Source of the DNA: Caldifarciminota bacterium
GTDB taxonomy: Bacteria > Hydrothermota > Tepidihabitantia > Tepidihabitantales > Tepidihabitantaceae
Reading direction: 5' to 3'
DNA: 9,689 nt
Assembly: GCA_016935295.1 (NCBI GenBank)
Contig: JAFGRF010000302.1
Location: 1 to 9,689 of the forward strand
Shown here: piece by piece, positions 1 to 6,032 of the stretch
How positions within the stretch are numbered: position 1 is the first letter of the stretch
Layout: the number at the start of each line of letters is the position of its first letter
The notes under the pieces: model-generated
The model's database searches: none
Seen by the model: the letters and a program-made list of their open reading frames with translations, nothing else
What the model was told of the DNA's origin: nothing
Translations under genes and position numbers: made by a program

Positions 1-226
1 GAGCGCCGAGGTCTTCGCCAAAATGGGCGAGCTGGGCTGGATAGAGATGTGCGGGTCAGGTGTATTCCGTCCCGAGGTGACGCGGCCGCTCGGGTGCAAG
101 GTGCCGGTCCTTGCCTGGGGCGGGGGCGTCGAGCGAATAGCCATGCTGCGGTTCGGGCTTGACGACATACGCAAGCTGTACATGGCGGACATCGACTGGC
201 TTCGGAACGCGAGGCTGAGCGAATGA
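1..226 (+). CDS. pheS: Phenylalanine--tRNA ligase alpha subunit, archaeal/eukaryotic type, C-terminal part
   Basis: Only the last 74 codons are in the window (reading from base 2 to the TGA at 224-226). PheS is the catalytic subunit of the alpha2-beta2 enzyme that charges tRNA-Phe in the cytoplasm. Seen: the FRPEV stretch that follows a Gly-rich GSG turn, then PVLAWGGGVERIAM, which fits class II synthetase motif 3 with its ATP-binding Arg, and the ending DIRKLYMADIDWLR. The FRPEV and AWG..ER..ML wording matches archaeal and eukaryotic PheS better than the usual bacterial form. It is followed by pheT in the same direction, probably as one transcript, with a repeat-filled spacer of about 75-90 bases between them. 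Confidence 0.93.
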   Translation, partial: SAEVFAKMGELGWIEMCGSGVFRPEVTRPLGCKVPVLAWGGGVERIAMLRFGLDDIRKLYMADIDWLRNARLSE

Positions 227-236
227 GACGAAGCGA

Positions 237-299
237 GAAGCTAGAAGCTAGATTGCAGAAACCAGAAGTCCAGAATCCGGCAACTCTGAATTCTGGATT
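237..299 (+). repeat. Heptamer tract and small inverted repeat in the pheS-pheT spacer
   Basis: GAAGCTA occurs twice in tandem (237-243, 244-250). Then CAGAA recurs at 256, 263 and 271, so the tract keeps a spacing of about 7 bases. The end of the tract holds an 8-bp inverted repeat, TCCAGAAT (269-276) and ATTCTGGA (290-297), with a 13-base loop. There is no T-run, so a strong terminator is unlikely; the hairpin may affect pheT translation or mRNA stability (inference). Similar 7-base tracts occur at 948-975 and 2829-2867. Confidence 0.6.
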
Positions 300-2150
300 A
301 TGCGATTCGGAGGAAATCTGCCGGTAGTCAGCGTTGCGACGGCCACACTCAAGCGGCTCATCGGCAAGAGCCTGAGCCGGGACGAGCTTATTGCCGCGCT
401 TGAGCAGCTCGGCAACAATGTCGAAGGAACTGCGAGCATCACCACGTTCCGTTGCGACAGGTGCGGGCAGGTGACCGAGGTGCTAGAGCAGGCTGACTTC
501 AACGGCGAGTGCGAATGGTGCGGCGGCAAAGCGCTGGTCGAGACCGGCACGTCCGAGGTCATCCGCATCAGCCTGTTGCCGGTCCGGCCGGACATGTTTG
601 ATGCGGCCGGGCTTGCACGGGCGCTGCGGGGCTATCTCGGCATCGAAACCGGCCTACCCGTCTATCATGTTGAGTCTTCCGGGTTGAAGGTCACGGTGCT
701 GACGGGCCTCGAGGATATCCGACCACACATAGTCGCCTGCGTGGTGCGTGGACTCGTGATGGACGACGAGAATGTGAAGACAGTGATGAAGATGCAGGAG
801 AACCTGCACTGGGCACTCGGTAGGAACCGCAGGCGGGCTTCAATCGGCGTGTATGACCTCGACACGGTGGAGCCCGACTTCGAGTACTCGGCGGTGACGC
901 CTGACGGCGTCAGGTTCGTACCGCTGTTCGGAATGCCAGTTGACGAAGGGACGAGGGACGAGGGACGAGGGACGGGGGCATCGGAGATGCGGGCGGCGAC
1001 ACCGAGGGAGATACTGGAGAAGCACCTGAAAGGCGTGGGGTACAAGCACCTGCTGGAGAGGTACGACAAGTATCCGCTGCTTTGTGATGCCGGAGGCAAG
1101 GTGCTCTCGATGCCGCCCATCATCAACAGCGAGGGGACGCGGGTAACCCAGAAGACCAGGAGTCTGTTCATCGACGTGACCGGGCCCGACAAGAACGCAA
1201 TCGAGAAGACGATTGCGGTCATCGCCTGCGGCCTCGCCGACCTTGGGGCCAAGGTTGAGGCTGTGCAGGTCGTCTATCCGGACGGTACGAGTGAGGTCAC
1301 GCCGAACCTGCAGCCGCAGACAAGGACCATCGACTCCAGGACGGCGGAACGTCTCGTCGGCGTCGAAGTCCCGGACATGGCGAAGGTGCTGGAGCGGATG
1401 CGATACGGGGCGACATCCGAGGCCGGCGGCCTTGTACTACAGATTCCCGCGTACCGCGCCGACATCATGCACGAGTACGACGTCTTCGAGGACGTCGCTA
1501 TCGGGTACGGCTACCACAGAGTCACGCCTCGGCTCGTCCCGAGCATGACCGTGGGCAGCCACCAGCCGATCGAGGAGCTTTCGACTACCGTCCGGCGCTT
1601 GATGACCGGGCTCGGTTTTCTCGAAATCATGACACCGGTGCTCACCAACGTAGCGGAGCACTACGAGAAGCTCGGCATGCCGGTGCCGGAGCACTATGTG
1701 CGGCTCGAGAACCCGATCAGCGTTGAGCAGACCATGGCACGGGAGCAGCTTTTCACCGGACTCCTGAGCACTCTCCGCGTCAACACGACGCGGGAGATGC
1801 CGCAGCATATCTTTGAAGCCGGTGACTGCTTTGAGCTTGCAGCCGAAACGGAGACGGGCGTGCGTACGCTGCGGAAGCTTGCTGCCGGAGTCGCCGGGCC
1901 GAGGGTCGGCTACACCGATGTGAAGCAGACCCTGGATGCGCTGGGCCGCGAACTGGGCCGCGAACTGCGGTTTGAGCCGTTCGACGACCCGACGTTCATA
2001 CCCGGTCGGTGCGGCCGTGTCTTCATTCGAGCTGCGGACCAGGAAGTGCCCTGGGGGATGCTGGGTGAGGTCCACCCGGCGGTGCTGGAGTCATTCGGCA
2101 TCAGCCAGCCGACAGCTCTGCTTGAGGTCGATCTGGGCGCCCTGTTCTGA
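300..2150 (+). CDS. pheT: Phenylalanine--tRNA ligase beta subunit, archaeal type, with inserted zinc ribbon
   Basis: Non-catalytic partner of PheS, involved in tRNA binding and editing. It has 616 codons from the ATG at 300; archaeal relatives are about 550. Layout (residues counted from that ATG): N-terminal domain 7-115, B3/B4 editing-type domain about 115-310 (with PPIINSEGTRV and SLFIDVTGPD), B5 domain about 335-405 (ending YRADIMHEYDVFEDVAIGYGY-like), then a class II core-like domain to the end. Two additions explain the length: a Cys4 ribbon (C52, C55, C71, C74) and a repeat-encoded loop near residues 214-234. Start: the ATG at 300 has no SD, whereas GGAGGA at 309-314 sits just before CTG 318. 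From there the protein would read (M)PVVSV, as family members begin. The 300 start is kept as the conservative call. Confidence 0.93.
   Translation: MRFGGNLPVVSVATATLKRLIGKSLSRDELIAALEQLGNNVEGTASITTFRCDRCGQVTEVLEQADFNGECEWCGGKALVETGTSEVIRISLLPVRPDMFDAAGLARALRGYLGIETGLPVYHVESSGLKVTVLTGLEDIRPHIVACVVRGLVMDDENVKTVMKMQENLHWALGRNRRRASIGVYDLDTVEPDFEYSAVTPDGVRFVPLFGMPVDEGTRDEGRGTGASEMRAATPREILEKHLKGVGYKHLLERYDKYPLLCDAGGKVLSMPPIINSEGTRVTQKTRSLFIDVTGPDKNAIEKTIAVIACGLADLGAKVEAVQVVYPDGTSEVTPNLQPQTRTIDSRTAERLVGVEVPDMAKVLERMRYGATSEAGGLVLQIPAYRADIMHEYDVFEDVAIGYGYHRVTPRLVPSMTVGSHQPIEELSTTVRRLMTGLGFLEIMTPVLTNVAEHYEKLGMPVPEHYVRLENPISVEQTMAREQLFTGLLSTLRVNTTREMPQHIFEAGDCFELAAETETGVRTLRKLAAGVAGPRVGYTDVKQTLDALGRELGRELRFEPFDDPTFIPGRCGRVFIRAADQEVPWGMLGEVHPAVLESFGISQPTALLEVDLGALF
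309..314 (+). promoter_or_regulatory. SD site inside the annotated pheT start, pointing to CTG 318
   Basis: GGAGGA lies downstream of the ATG at 300 and 3-5 bases upstream of CTG at 318-320, depending on which bases of the SD core are counted. No comparable SD precedes the ATG at 300. This site is the main DNA-level argument for a non-AUG start of pheT. Confidence 0.5.
948..975 (+). repeat. In-frame GGGACGA heptamer tract inside pheT
   Basis: Three perfect tandem copies of GGGACGA (948-954, 955-961, 962-968) and one near copy (969-975). They encode part of the loop DEGTRDEGRGTG. Remembered archaeal PheT sequences pass directly from the (F)VPL region to the (LK)EILE helix, so the tract sits in extra sequence between B3/B4 elements. 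A 7-base unit shifts frame with each copy, yet the net insertion keeps pheT open. Confidence 0.75.
1941..1964 (+). repeat. 12-base tandem duplication in pheT
   Basis: CTGGGCCGCGAA occurs twice in direct tandem (1941-1952, 1953-1964), encoding LGRE-LGRE in the C-terminal core-like domain. It is in frame and probably neutral. Confidence 0.6.
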
Positions 2151-2159
2151 GGAGTAGAG

Positions 2160-2720
2160 ATGGTACGCTGTCCACACTGTGGTGAATCGATTGCGGACGG
2201 GCAGGAGCACTGCTATGCCTGTGGTCAGCACGTCCGCAGGCGGCGCGCCTACCAGCATGAGCATCGCGTCAACCCGCTGGTGTTCGTCGGGGCCGGTCTG
2301 ATTGTAGTCCTCGTCCTTGGCGGGCTGTTGATGTTGCGCAACAAAGCCGCCAAGAAGCAGGCGGCGCTGACCGCCGCGGAGGAGATGCAGCGGGTACAGG
2401 ACTCGACCCGCCGCGCCTCGCATCAGTGGCAGACGATGGTGCAGTTCGCGCGGAACGATGCCGAGGCACGTTCACTCGTGGCGGATCTGGACGCCATCGA
2501 CTCCCGCTTCCAGTCGGTTCGCATGCGCGTGGCATCGCACCCGAGTCCCCCGCAGGAGAGCATCATCCGTCAACAGGAGGCCGGACTCGCCCGGCTGCAT
2601 GAGGCCATCATCATCCTCGCGTCGGCTGATGAGGACAAGAAACCGGAGCAGCGGGACAGCATTGAGGCGGGAAAGCAGCGGCTTGAGGCTTTGACCAGGG
2701 AACTGGGTACGACCCAGTGA
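2160..2720 (+). CDS. Membrane-anchored zinc-ribbon protein of unknown function
   Basis: The protein has 186 residues. It opens with a Cys4 zinc ribbon (C4, C7, C18, C21), then a basic stretch (RRRR), then one clear membrane segment at about residues 39-59. A Lys-rich stop and a long polar helical region follow (about 62-186) with heptad-like hydrophobics, probably a coiled coil. The expected topology is ribbon inside the cytoplasm and helical domain outside (positive-inside reasoning). GGAG at 2151-2154 lies 5 bases before the ATG, directly after the pheT stop at 2148-2150, so it is very likely co-transcribed with pheST. No specific family is recognised. Zinc-ribbon plus membrane-helix proteins are common, and a regulatory or envelope role is only a guess. 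The same frame stays open after the stop (see 2721-2828). Confidence 0.85.
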   Translation: MVRCPHCGESIADGQEHCYACGQHVRRRRAYQHEHRVNPLVFVGAGLIVVLVLGGLLMLRNKAAKKQAALTAAEEMQRVQDSTRRASHQWQTMVQFARNDAEARSLVADLDAIDSRFQSVRMRVASHPSPPQESIIRQQEAGLARLHEAIIILASADEDKKPEQRDSIEAGKQRLEALTRELGTTQ

Positions 2721-2828
2721 AGCGAACGGCCGGCCGCGGCCATAGACAACCTTTTGGCAGAGGTGCGTGACGGTGAGCGTCAGGTGCGGACGTTGATATC
2801 CGCCCTTAGCCGAGCGCCCAAGAAGTAG
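2721..2828 (+). other. In-frame open extension after the zinc-ribbon gene stop
   Basis: After the TGA at 2718-2720 the same frame gives 35 more sense codons before TAG 2826-2828. Part of it, NLLAEVRDGERQVRTLISAL, looks like an amphipathic helix similar in style to the upstream protein. This could be the remainder of a longer C-terminus cut by a nonsense change, a sequencing error, or chance in GC-rich DNA. It starts with a GC-rich palindrome, GGCCGCGGCC (2732-2741). Confidence 0.35.
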
Positions 2829-2867
2829 GGGTCAGGGACCAGGGATTGGGCTGGTGACGAGGGTCAG
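2829..2867 (+). repeat. Degenerate heptamer tract between convergent genes
   Basis: GGGTCAG (2829-2835), GGACCAG (2836-2842) and GGATTGG (2843-2849) follow each other at 7-base steps, and GGGTCAG returns at 2861-2867. The tract overlaps the stop codon of the leftward ferritin-like gene (2864-2866). It is the same style of tract as those at 237 and 948. Confidence 0.5.
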
Positions 2868-3373
2868 AACGGGGCGAACCGGGCTTCCTGCCAGTACGAT
2901 TCCTTCAACAGGCTGGATTGCCGGCTCAGTGCCTCGGCGTGAGATTCCTCCCACTTCGCCAGTTCCTCAAAGAAACGGCGCACATCCGGCCGTTCGGCGG
3001 CCCCGGCCAGAGCCCGGTAGCGGGCAATCGTCGCCTCCTCCAGGGCAAGTCCGACCGAGAGCGCGGTCATTTCCCAGTGTGCCTCGCCGATCCTCGCACG
3101 CAACTGGTCTGAGAAGATCGGACTGGGCCCGGAGAGGTCGGCGTGGGACTTCGGCCTGAATTCCTCCCAGGGCGTGCCTTCGGCGACGTGGCCGTACTGC
3201 CGGCGCAACCACTCCTTGTGCTCGGCCTCATCACGGGCCAGTAGTTCAAAGACCTCCCGTCCCCGAGTGTCGGTAGTCCTGGCAGCAGCAGCAGTGTAGA
3301 ACTGGATGCCGGTCTCTTCGGTCATGATTGCCTCTTTGAGGCCGGCGAGGAGCTGGTCTTTGGTCTGGGTCAC
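2864..3373 (-). CDS. Ferritin-like (rubrerythrin-type) di-iron protein
   Basis: The protein has 169 residues and is predicted cytoplasmic. It has the two-helix-pair pattern of the rubrerythrin/ferritin-like family (COG1633 type): E19 in TEETGIQFY, E49-x2-H52 in RDEAEHKEWL, E112 in ALEEATIARY and E142-x2-H145 in WEESHAEAL. These are the expected six di-iron ligands. There is no C-terminal rubredoxin domain, so it is not a full rubrerythrin. Likely roles are peroxide or oxygen reduction, or iron handling (family knowledge). Start: GTG at 3373, chosen because GGAGG (3381-3385) lies 7 bases upstream. The start overlaps the stop of the receiver gene as GTGA, which implies coupled translation. It is the last gene of the leftward operon. 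Confidence 0.88.
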   Translation of the reverse strand: MTQTKDQLLAGLKEAIMTEETGIQFYTAAAARTTDTRGREVFELLARDEAEHKEWLRRQYGHVAEGTPWEEFRPKSHADLSGPSPIFSDQLRARIGEAHWEMTALSVGLALEEATIARYRALAGAAERPDVRRFFEELAKWEESHAEALSRQSSLLKESYWQEARFAPF

Positions 3374-3768
3374 TTCATTTCCTCCGACTTGGACGACTGC
3401 CTGGCGGGAAGGAGCTCGGATACCTTTGCTAGCAGGGCCTGGCTGTCAACCGGCTTGGGTAGAACCGCATCGGCGCCGGCTTCGAACGCCAGTTTGATAT
3501 CCCGGGTGGTGGTCCGGCTGGACAGTACAACGATGGGAGCGTGGAAACTGCGGCTGCGTTTGAGCAGGGCGCAGACGCCGAAGCCGTCTACGCCCGGGAT
3601 AATCAGGTCGAGCAGGACGAGGTCGGGAGGGTCGGTCTGCGCCGCCTTGATGGCGGCGATTCCATCGAGGACCCCGGCAACACGATAGCCGGCGCTGCCC
3701 AACGTTTTCTCGATCAGGGTCAGCGTCGGCCGTTCGTCTTCAACCACCAATATTCGCCTGCGTTCCAC
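3370..3768 (-). CDS. Stand-alone response regulator receiver domain
   Basis: The protein has 132 residues, nearly all one CheY-like receiver domain: acidic pair E10/D11, phospho-acceptor D54 in LVLLDLIIPG, switch residues S83/S84, and K105 in the LPKP motif. There is no DNA-binding or enzymatic output domain, only a short polar tail. It must act by protein contact or as a phosphate relay. No histidine kinase is in the window. Start: GTG 3768 gives VERRRILVVEDE, the normal distance to beta-1. Longer readings run back into corA in another frame and lose domain character. The SD before this GTG is weak. ACTAG-N5-CTAGT (3769-3783) lies directly upstream. Confidence 0.88.
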   Translation of the reverse strand: MERRRILVVEDERPTLTLIEKTLGSAGYRVAGVLDGIAAIKAAQTDPPDLVLLDLIIPGVDGFGVCALLKRSRSFHAPIVVLSSRTTTRDIKLAFEAGADAVLPKPVDSQALLAKVSELLPARQSSKSEEMK

Positions 3769-3812
3769 ACTAGGGAGTCTAGTCCGCTCTGGGCGGCTGT
3801 CAAGCTGGGAGA

Positions 3813-4724
3813 CTACCACTTCTTCCGCCACCAGAAGAACATGAAGGCCACGAGTGAGACGGCGGACAGACCCATCACCAGCCAGAACGACAGGGGGCTC
3901 TCGTGCGCGACCGGTAGCCGGACGTTCATCGAGAAAACGGAAACGATCAGAGTCGGTACCATGATGCCGATGGTGATGATGTTCAGCGTCTTCACCAGCA
4001 CGCTGATGTTGTTCGAGACGATGGAGGCGCGGGCGTCCATCATGCTGGCGAGAATGTTCGAGTAGATTTCGGCCTGGCGGCCGCACTGCTTGTTTTCGAT
4101 AATAGTATCGTCCAGGTACTCGGTTTCCTCGGGCGTGAAGGCGAACTTGGCGGAGTTGTACTTGATCTTCTCGAGCAGCAGGTCGTTGGAGTTGATGGAG
4201 CTGACGTAGTAGACGAGGCTCTTCTCCAGCCCGAACAGGTTGATGAGGTAGCGGTTTTCCATTGCCTGGTTGATCTTGTGCTCCAGTTCGACCGAGATGG
4301 AGTTGATGATCTTTAAGTGTTCGAGGAAGTGGAAGATGGAGCGGTAGACCAGCTTCAGCATTACCTCGGACAGGGTCGAGACCCGGTTGAACTGCTTGCC
4401 CTCAAACAGGGCGATGTCCTCGGCCTGCACGATGACTATCCGTTCTTTGAACAGGAAGATGCCGCCGGAGATGACCTTGAACTGCACACCGTCCTGGCCC
4501 GAGTAGTTACGCGGCCGCTTGTAGATGATGGCGGCGTGGTCGGGTTCGAACTCGAGCCGGGCCAGTTCGTCCGGGTCGAGCGCCGACGCGAGGTTGTGCT
4601 CGTCCAGCTTGCAGGAGTCGACCAGGAACCTGCGTTCGGCCTCGTCGGGCGCGACATATACCATTATCGGTCCACCCGGGGTCTCAACGACACGGCTGTC
4701 GCGGATAGCGTATGTTCTGAGCAT
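3813..4724 (-). CDS. corA: CorA-family divalent cation channel with variant SMN motif
   Basis: The protein has 303 residues, the usual CorA length. It has a soluble alpha/beta N-terminal domain (about 1-125), a long helical stalk (about 125-245, with FLEHLKIINSIS and SIVSNNISVLVKTLNIITI), TM1 at about 246-264, a periplasmic loop, TM2 at about 278-298, and the family's typical C-terminal basic end (RKKW). The loop carries S265-M266-N267 where the family signature is Gly-Met-Asn. GMN forms the outer selectivity site in characterised CorA channels, so Ser may change ion choice or transport. ATG 4724 begins a normal CorA N-terminus; only a weak GAGG precedes it. It lies 91 bases after the upstream FMN gene and 44 bases before the receiver gene, probably in one operon. 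Confidence 0.88.
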   Translation of the reverse strand: MLRTYAIRDSRVVETPGGPIMVYVAPDEAERRFLVDSCKLDEHNLASALDPDELARLEFEPDHAAIIYKRPRNYSGQDGVQFKVISGGIFLFKERIVIVQAEDIALFEGKQFNRVSTLSEVMLKLVYRSIFHFLEHLKIINSISVELEHKINQAMENRYLINLFGLEKSLVYYVSSINSNDLLLEKIKYNSAKFAFTPEETEYLDDTIIENKQCGRQAEIYSNILASMMDARASIVSNNISVLVKTLNIITIGIMVPTLIVSVFSMNVRLPVAHESPLSFWLVMGLSAVSLVAFMFFWWRKKW

Positions 4725-4815
4725 AGTCTCAGCCTCGTCGGACAGTGCAGTTCATGCCGTACCTTGGTTCGGACGGCCTCAGCTTATGGCGGAAACATAG
4801 CCAGTCAAGATAATG

Positions 4816-5295
4816 CTAGCTCCCCTGCTTGCCGCTCCAACTTTCGACCTTCACGCGGATCACAGCGACGCCGCCGAGTCGCTCCGGCTTCAGCAGCCGT
4901 GCCTTGACCGTGCCCGGTGCCGGCTCAAGTCGCTCGATGAGCAGGCGCAAGGCGTGGAGTTTCTCATCGGGGTCGGTGACGAGTTCGGCCTCACCTTCGA
5001 ACTGGACGGTGCGGTACCGGTGTTCGCACTCCCCGGGCACGTACCCACAATCTTCGAGCACCTGCCCGTAGACCTGCGGATTTGCAGCGATGAGGTCGAG
5101 CTTGCGACCGGTCGGGGCGCAGTGGAAGTAGAAGCAGTTGCGGTCAGCGTCATGGGCGTGACTGAGAGTAACAAGGTAGGGCTGGTTCTCGGCGCACATG
5201 GCCAGGGTCAGGAACTTCTGGCCGGCAACGATGCGGGCGATTTCCGCCGAGTCGGTGATGGCCTTGTCGGGGTGGCGCGTGTGCCAGCTCTTCAT
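4816..5295 (-). CDS. Pyridoxamine 5'-phosphate oxidase-like FMN-binding protein (NimA-like)
   Basis: The protein has 159 residues and resembles the small split-barrel flavoproteins of the COG3467/NimA group. Seen: an N-terminal helix (DSAEIARIVAGQKFLTLAM), the strand pattern PYLVTLSHAHD, then FYFHCAPTGRKLDLIAANP, which is characteristic of this group's FMN phosphate-binding region, and a closing barrel strand (GVAVIRVKVESWSGK). The exact substrate is unknown; relatives include nitroimidazole reductases and heme-binding oxidoreductases. ATG 5295 overlaps the stop of the preceding flavin-reductase gene as ATGA, so the two are translated together and may work on the same flavin or redox substrate. 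Confidence 0.85.
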   Translation of the reverse strand: MKSWHTRHPDKAITDSAEIARIVAGQKFLTLAMCAENQPYLVTLSHAHDADRNCFYFHCAPTGRKLDLIAANPQVYGQVLEDCGYVPGECEHRYRTVQFEGEAELVTDPDEKLHALRLLIERLEPAPGTVKARLLKPERLGGVAVIRVKVESWSGKQGS

Positions 5296-5810
5296 TTCGC
5301 CCGCTTTGCCAGGCAGCGTGTGATCTCGCTGGTATACACGCGGTGGTAATCCCTCTGCGGGTAGTGGACGTCGGTCTTCGGGTCGAGAAACCGCTTCGGG
5401 TCGATGTCGGTGGTGTAGAGCTTGCGGCAGACGAGCACTAGCCGTGCCTGGCGGAACGTCACCGTGTCCTTGAACGCCGCTACGGGCTCAAGCCCGGTCT
5501 CCTTGGCCTTGTCGCAGTCGCGGCCCGATTTCGATCCGCAGAAAACGAGCGCCTTCCGGTACGTCTTGGTGAAGAACGAGAGCGTGAACCGCTCGTGCTT
5601 CTCCATGAACTCGTAGGTGTAGCGGGTTGGCCGGACGAATACGAACGAGACCGGGCGGTTCCAGAGGATGCCCAGCCCGCCCCAGCTTGCGGTCATCGTG
5701 TTCCACCGCTTTGGCGTGCCGGCGGTCACGAGCATCCAGTCCTGGTCAATCAGCTTGAAGACGTTGTCTTTCAGCTTGTACGGGTCGGTTCTCATGAACT
5801 CGCTGGCCAT
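5292..5810 (-). CDS. Flavin reductase-like FMN-binding protein
   Basis: The protein has 172 residues and is cytoplasmic. It is a split-barrel flavin reductase-like (flavoredoxin/DIM6-NTAB) protein. Seen: MLVTAGTPKRWNTMTASWGG, where this family contacts FMN, then NRPVSFVFVRPTRYTYEFM and ERFTLSFF, the usual strand order, followed by FCGSKSGRDCDK and a C-terminal strand. Start: ATG 5810, with AGGAG at 5816-5820 five bases upstream. The frame is open further upstream to 5906 but would then span the promoter at 5836-5863, so the short start is preferred. First gene of the leftward five-gene operon. Confidence 0.87.
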   Translation of the reverse strand: MASEFMRTDPYKLKDNVFKLIDQDWMLVTAGTPKRWNTMTASWGGLGILWNRPVSFVFVRPTRYTYEFMEKHERFTLSFFTKTYRKALVFCGSKSGRDCDKAKETGLEPVAAFKDTVTFRQARLVLVCRKLYTTDIDPKRFLDPKTDVHYPQRDYHRVYTSEITRCLAKRAK

Positions 5811-5835
5811 CGCGACTCCTTTCATGTACGGCGAG

Positions 5836-5863
5836 ATTATAGCGCCGGTCGCGACTCCGGCAA
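5836..5863 (-). promoter_or_regulatory. Sigma70-type promoter for the leftward redox operon
   Basis: On the minus strand TTGCCG (5858-5863) is followed after 16 bases by a perfect TATAAT (5836-5841). Transcription would start near 5829, giving a leader of about 20 bases that holds only the SD of the flavin reductase gene. Confidence 0.6.
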
Positions 5864-5898
5864 CCGCCGACAGCCTCGGCCGTCCTGCTTCCGCCGCG

Positions 5899-5915
5899 AA
5901 TGACATGCATGCATT
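5899..5915. promoter_or_regulatory. Operator-like palindrome upstream of the redox operon
   Basis: AATG-(A)-CATGCATG-CATT is a palindrome with one unpaired A. It lies about 35 bases upstream of the -35 box at 5858-5863. It could bind a regulator, but this is inferred from symmetry and place only. Confidence 0.3.
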
Positions 5916-5979
5916 GGCGCCGAGGATGCACTTCGTGAGGAGAACCGAAGCGCAAGCTATCTGGAAGAACGTGACATGG

Positions 5980-6012
5980 CCGGCAGGTTGGGCTTGTCAG
6001 GCGGCCTGCCGG
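5980..6012. repeat. 8-bp inverted repeat at the edge of the 12-base array
   Basis: CCGGCAGG (5980-5987) and CCTGCCGG (6005-6012) are perfect complements with a 17-base loop. They lie just left of the tandem array. Confidence 0.45.
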
Positions 6013-6032
6013 AGAACCGGGCAAGCTCTCTA

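Noticed and set aside
1437..2075. A 212-codon minus-strand open frame opposite pheT.
   Set aside because: It lies opposite conserved pheT codons and has no recognisable family features.
2721..2863. Rho-independent terminator between the convergent zinc-ribbon and ferritin-like genes.
   Set aside because: GGCCGCGGCC and TGACG-N5-CGTCA are symmetric, but both stems are short and neither is followed by a T-run on either strand.
3769..4086. Upstream extension of the receiver gene into corA.
   Set aside because: This part is out of frame with corA and His/Arg-rich, unlike any domain; the receiver fold starts at the GTG at 3768.
4725..4815. Internal promoter before corA (TTGACT on the minus strand).
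   Set aside because: The only -10-like candidate has 4 of 6 matches with a spacer of about 14 bases, too poor to support.
4317..4907. A 196-codon + strand open frame opposite corA.
   Set aside because: Antisense shadow of CorA codons, low-complexity acidic/Val-rich, and it runs across the corA promoter side.
4813..5349. A 178-codon + strand open frame opposite the two FMN genes.
   Set aside because: It is the mirror of two coupled, family-matched genes; no motifs or SD.
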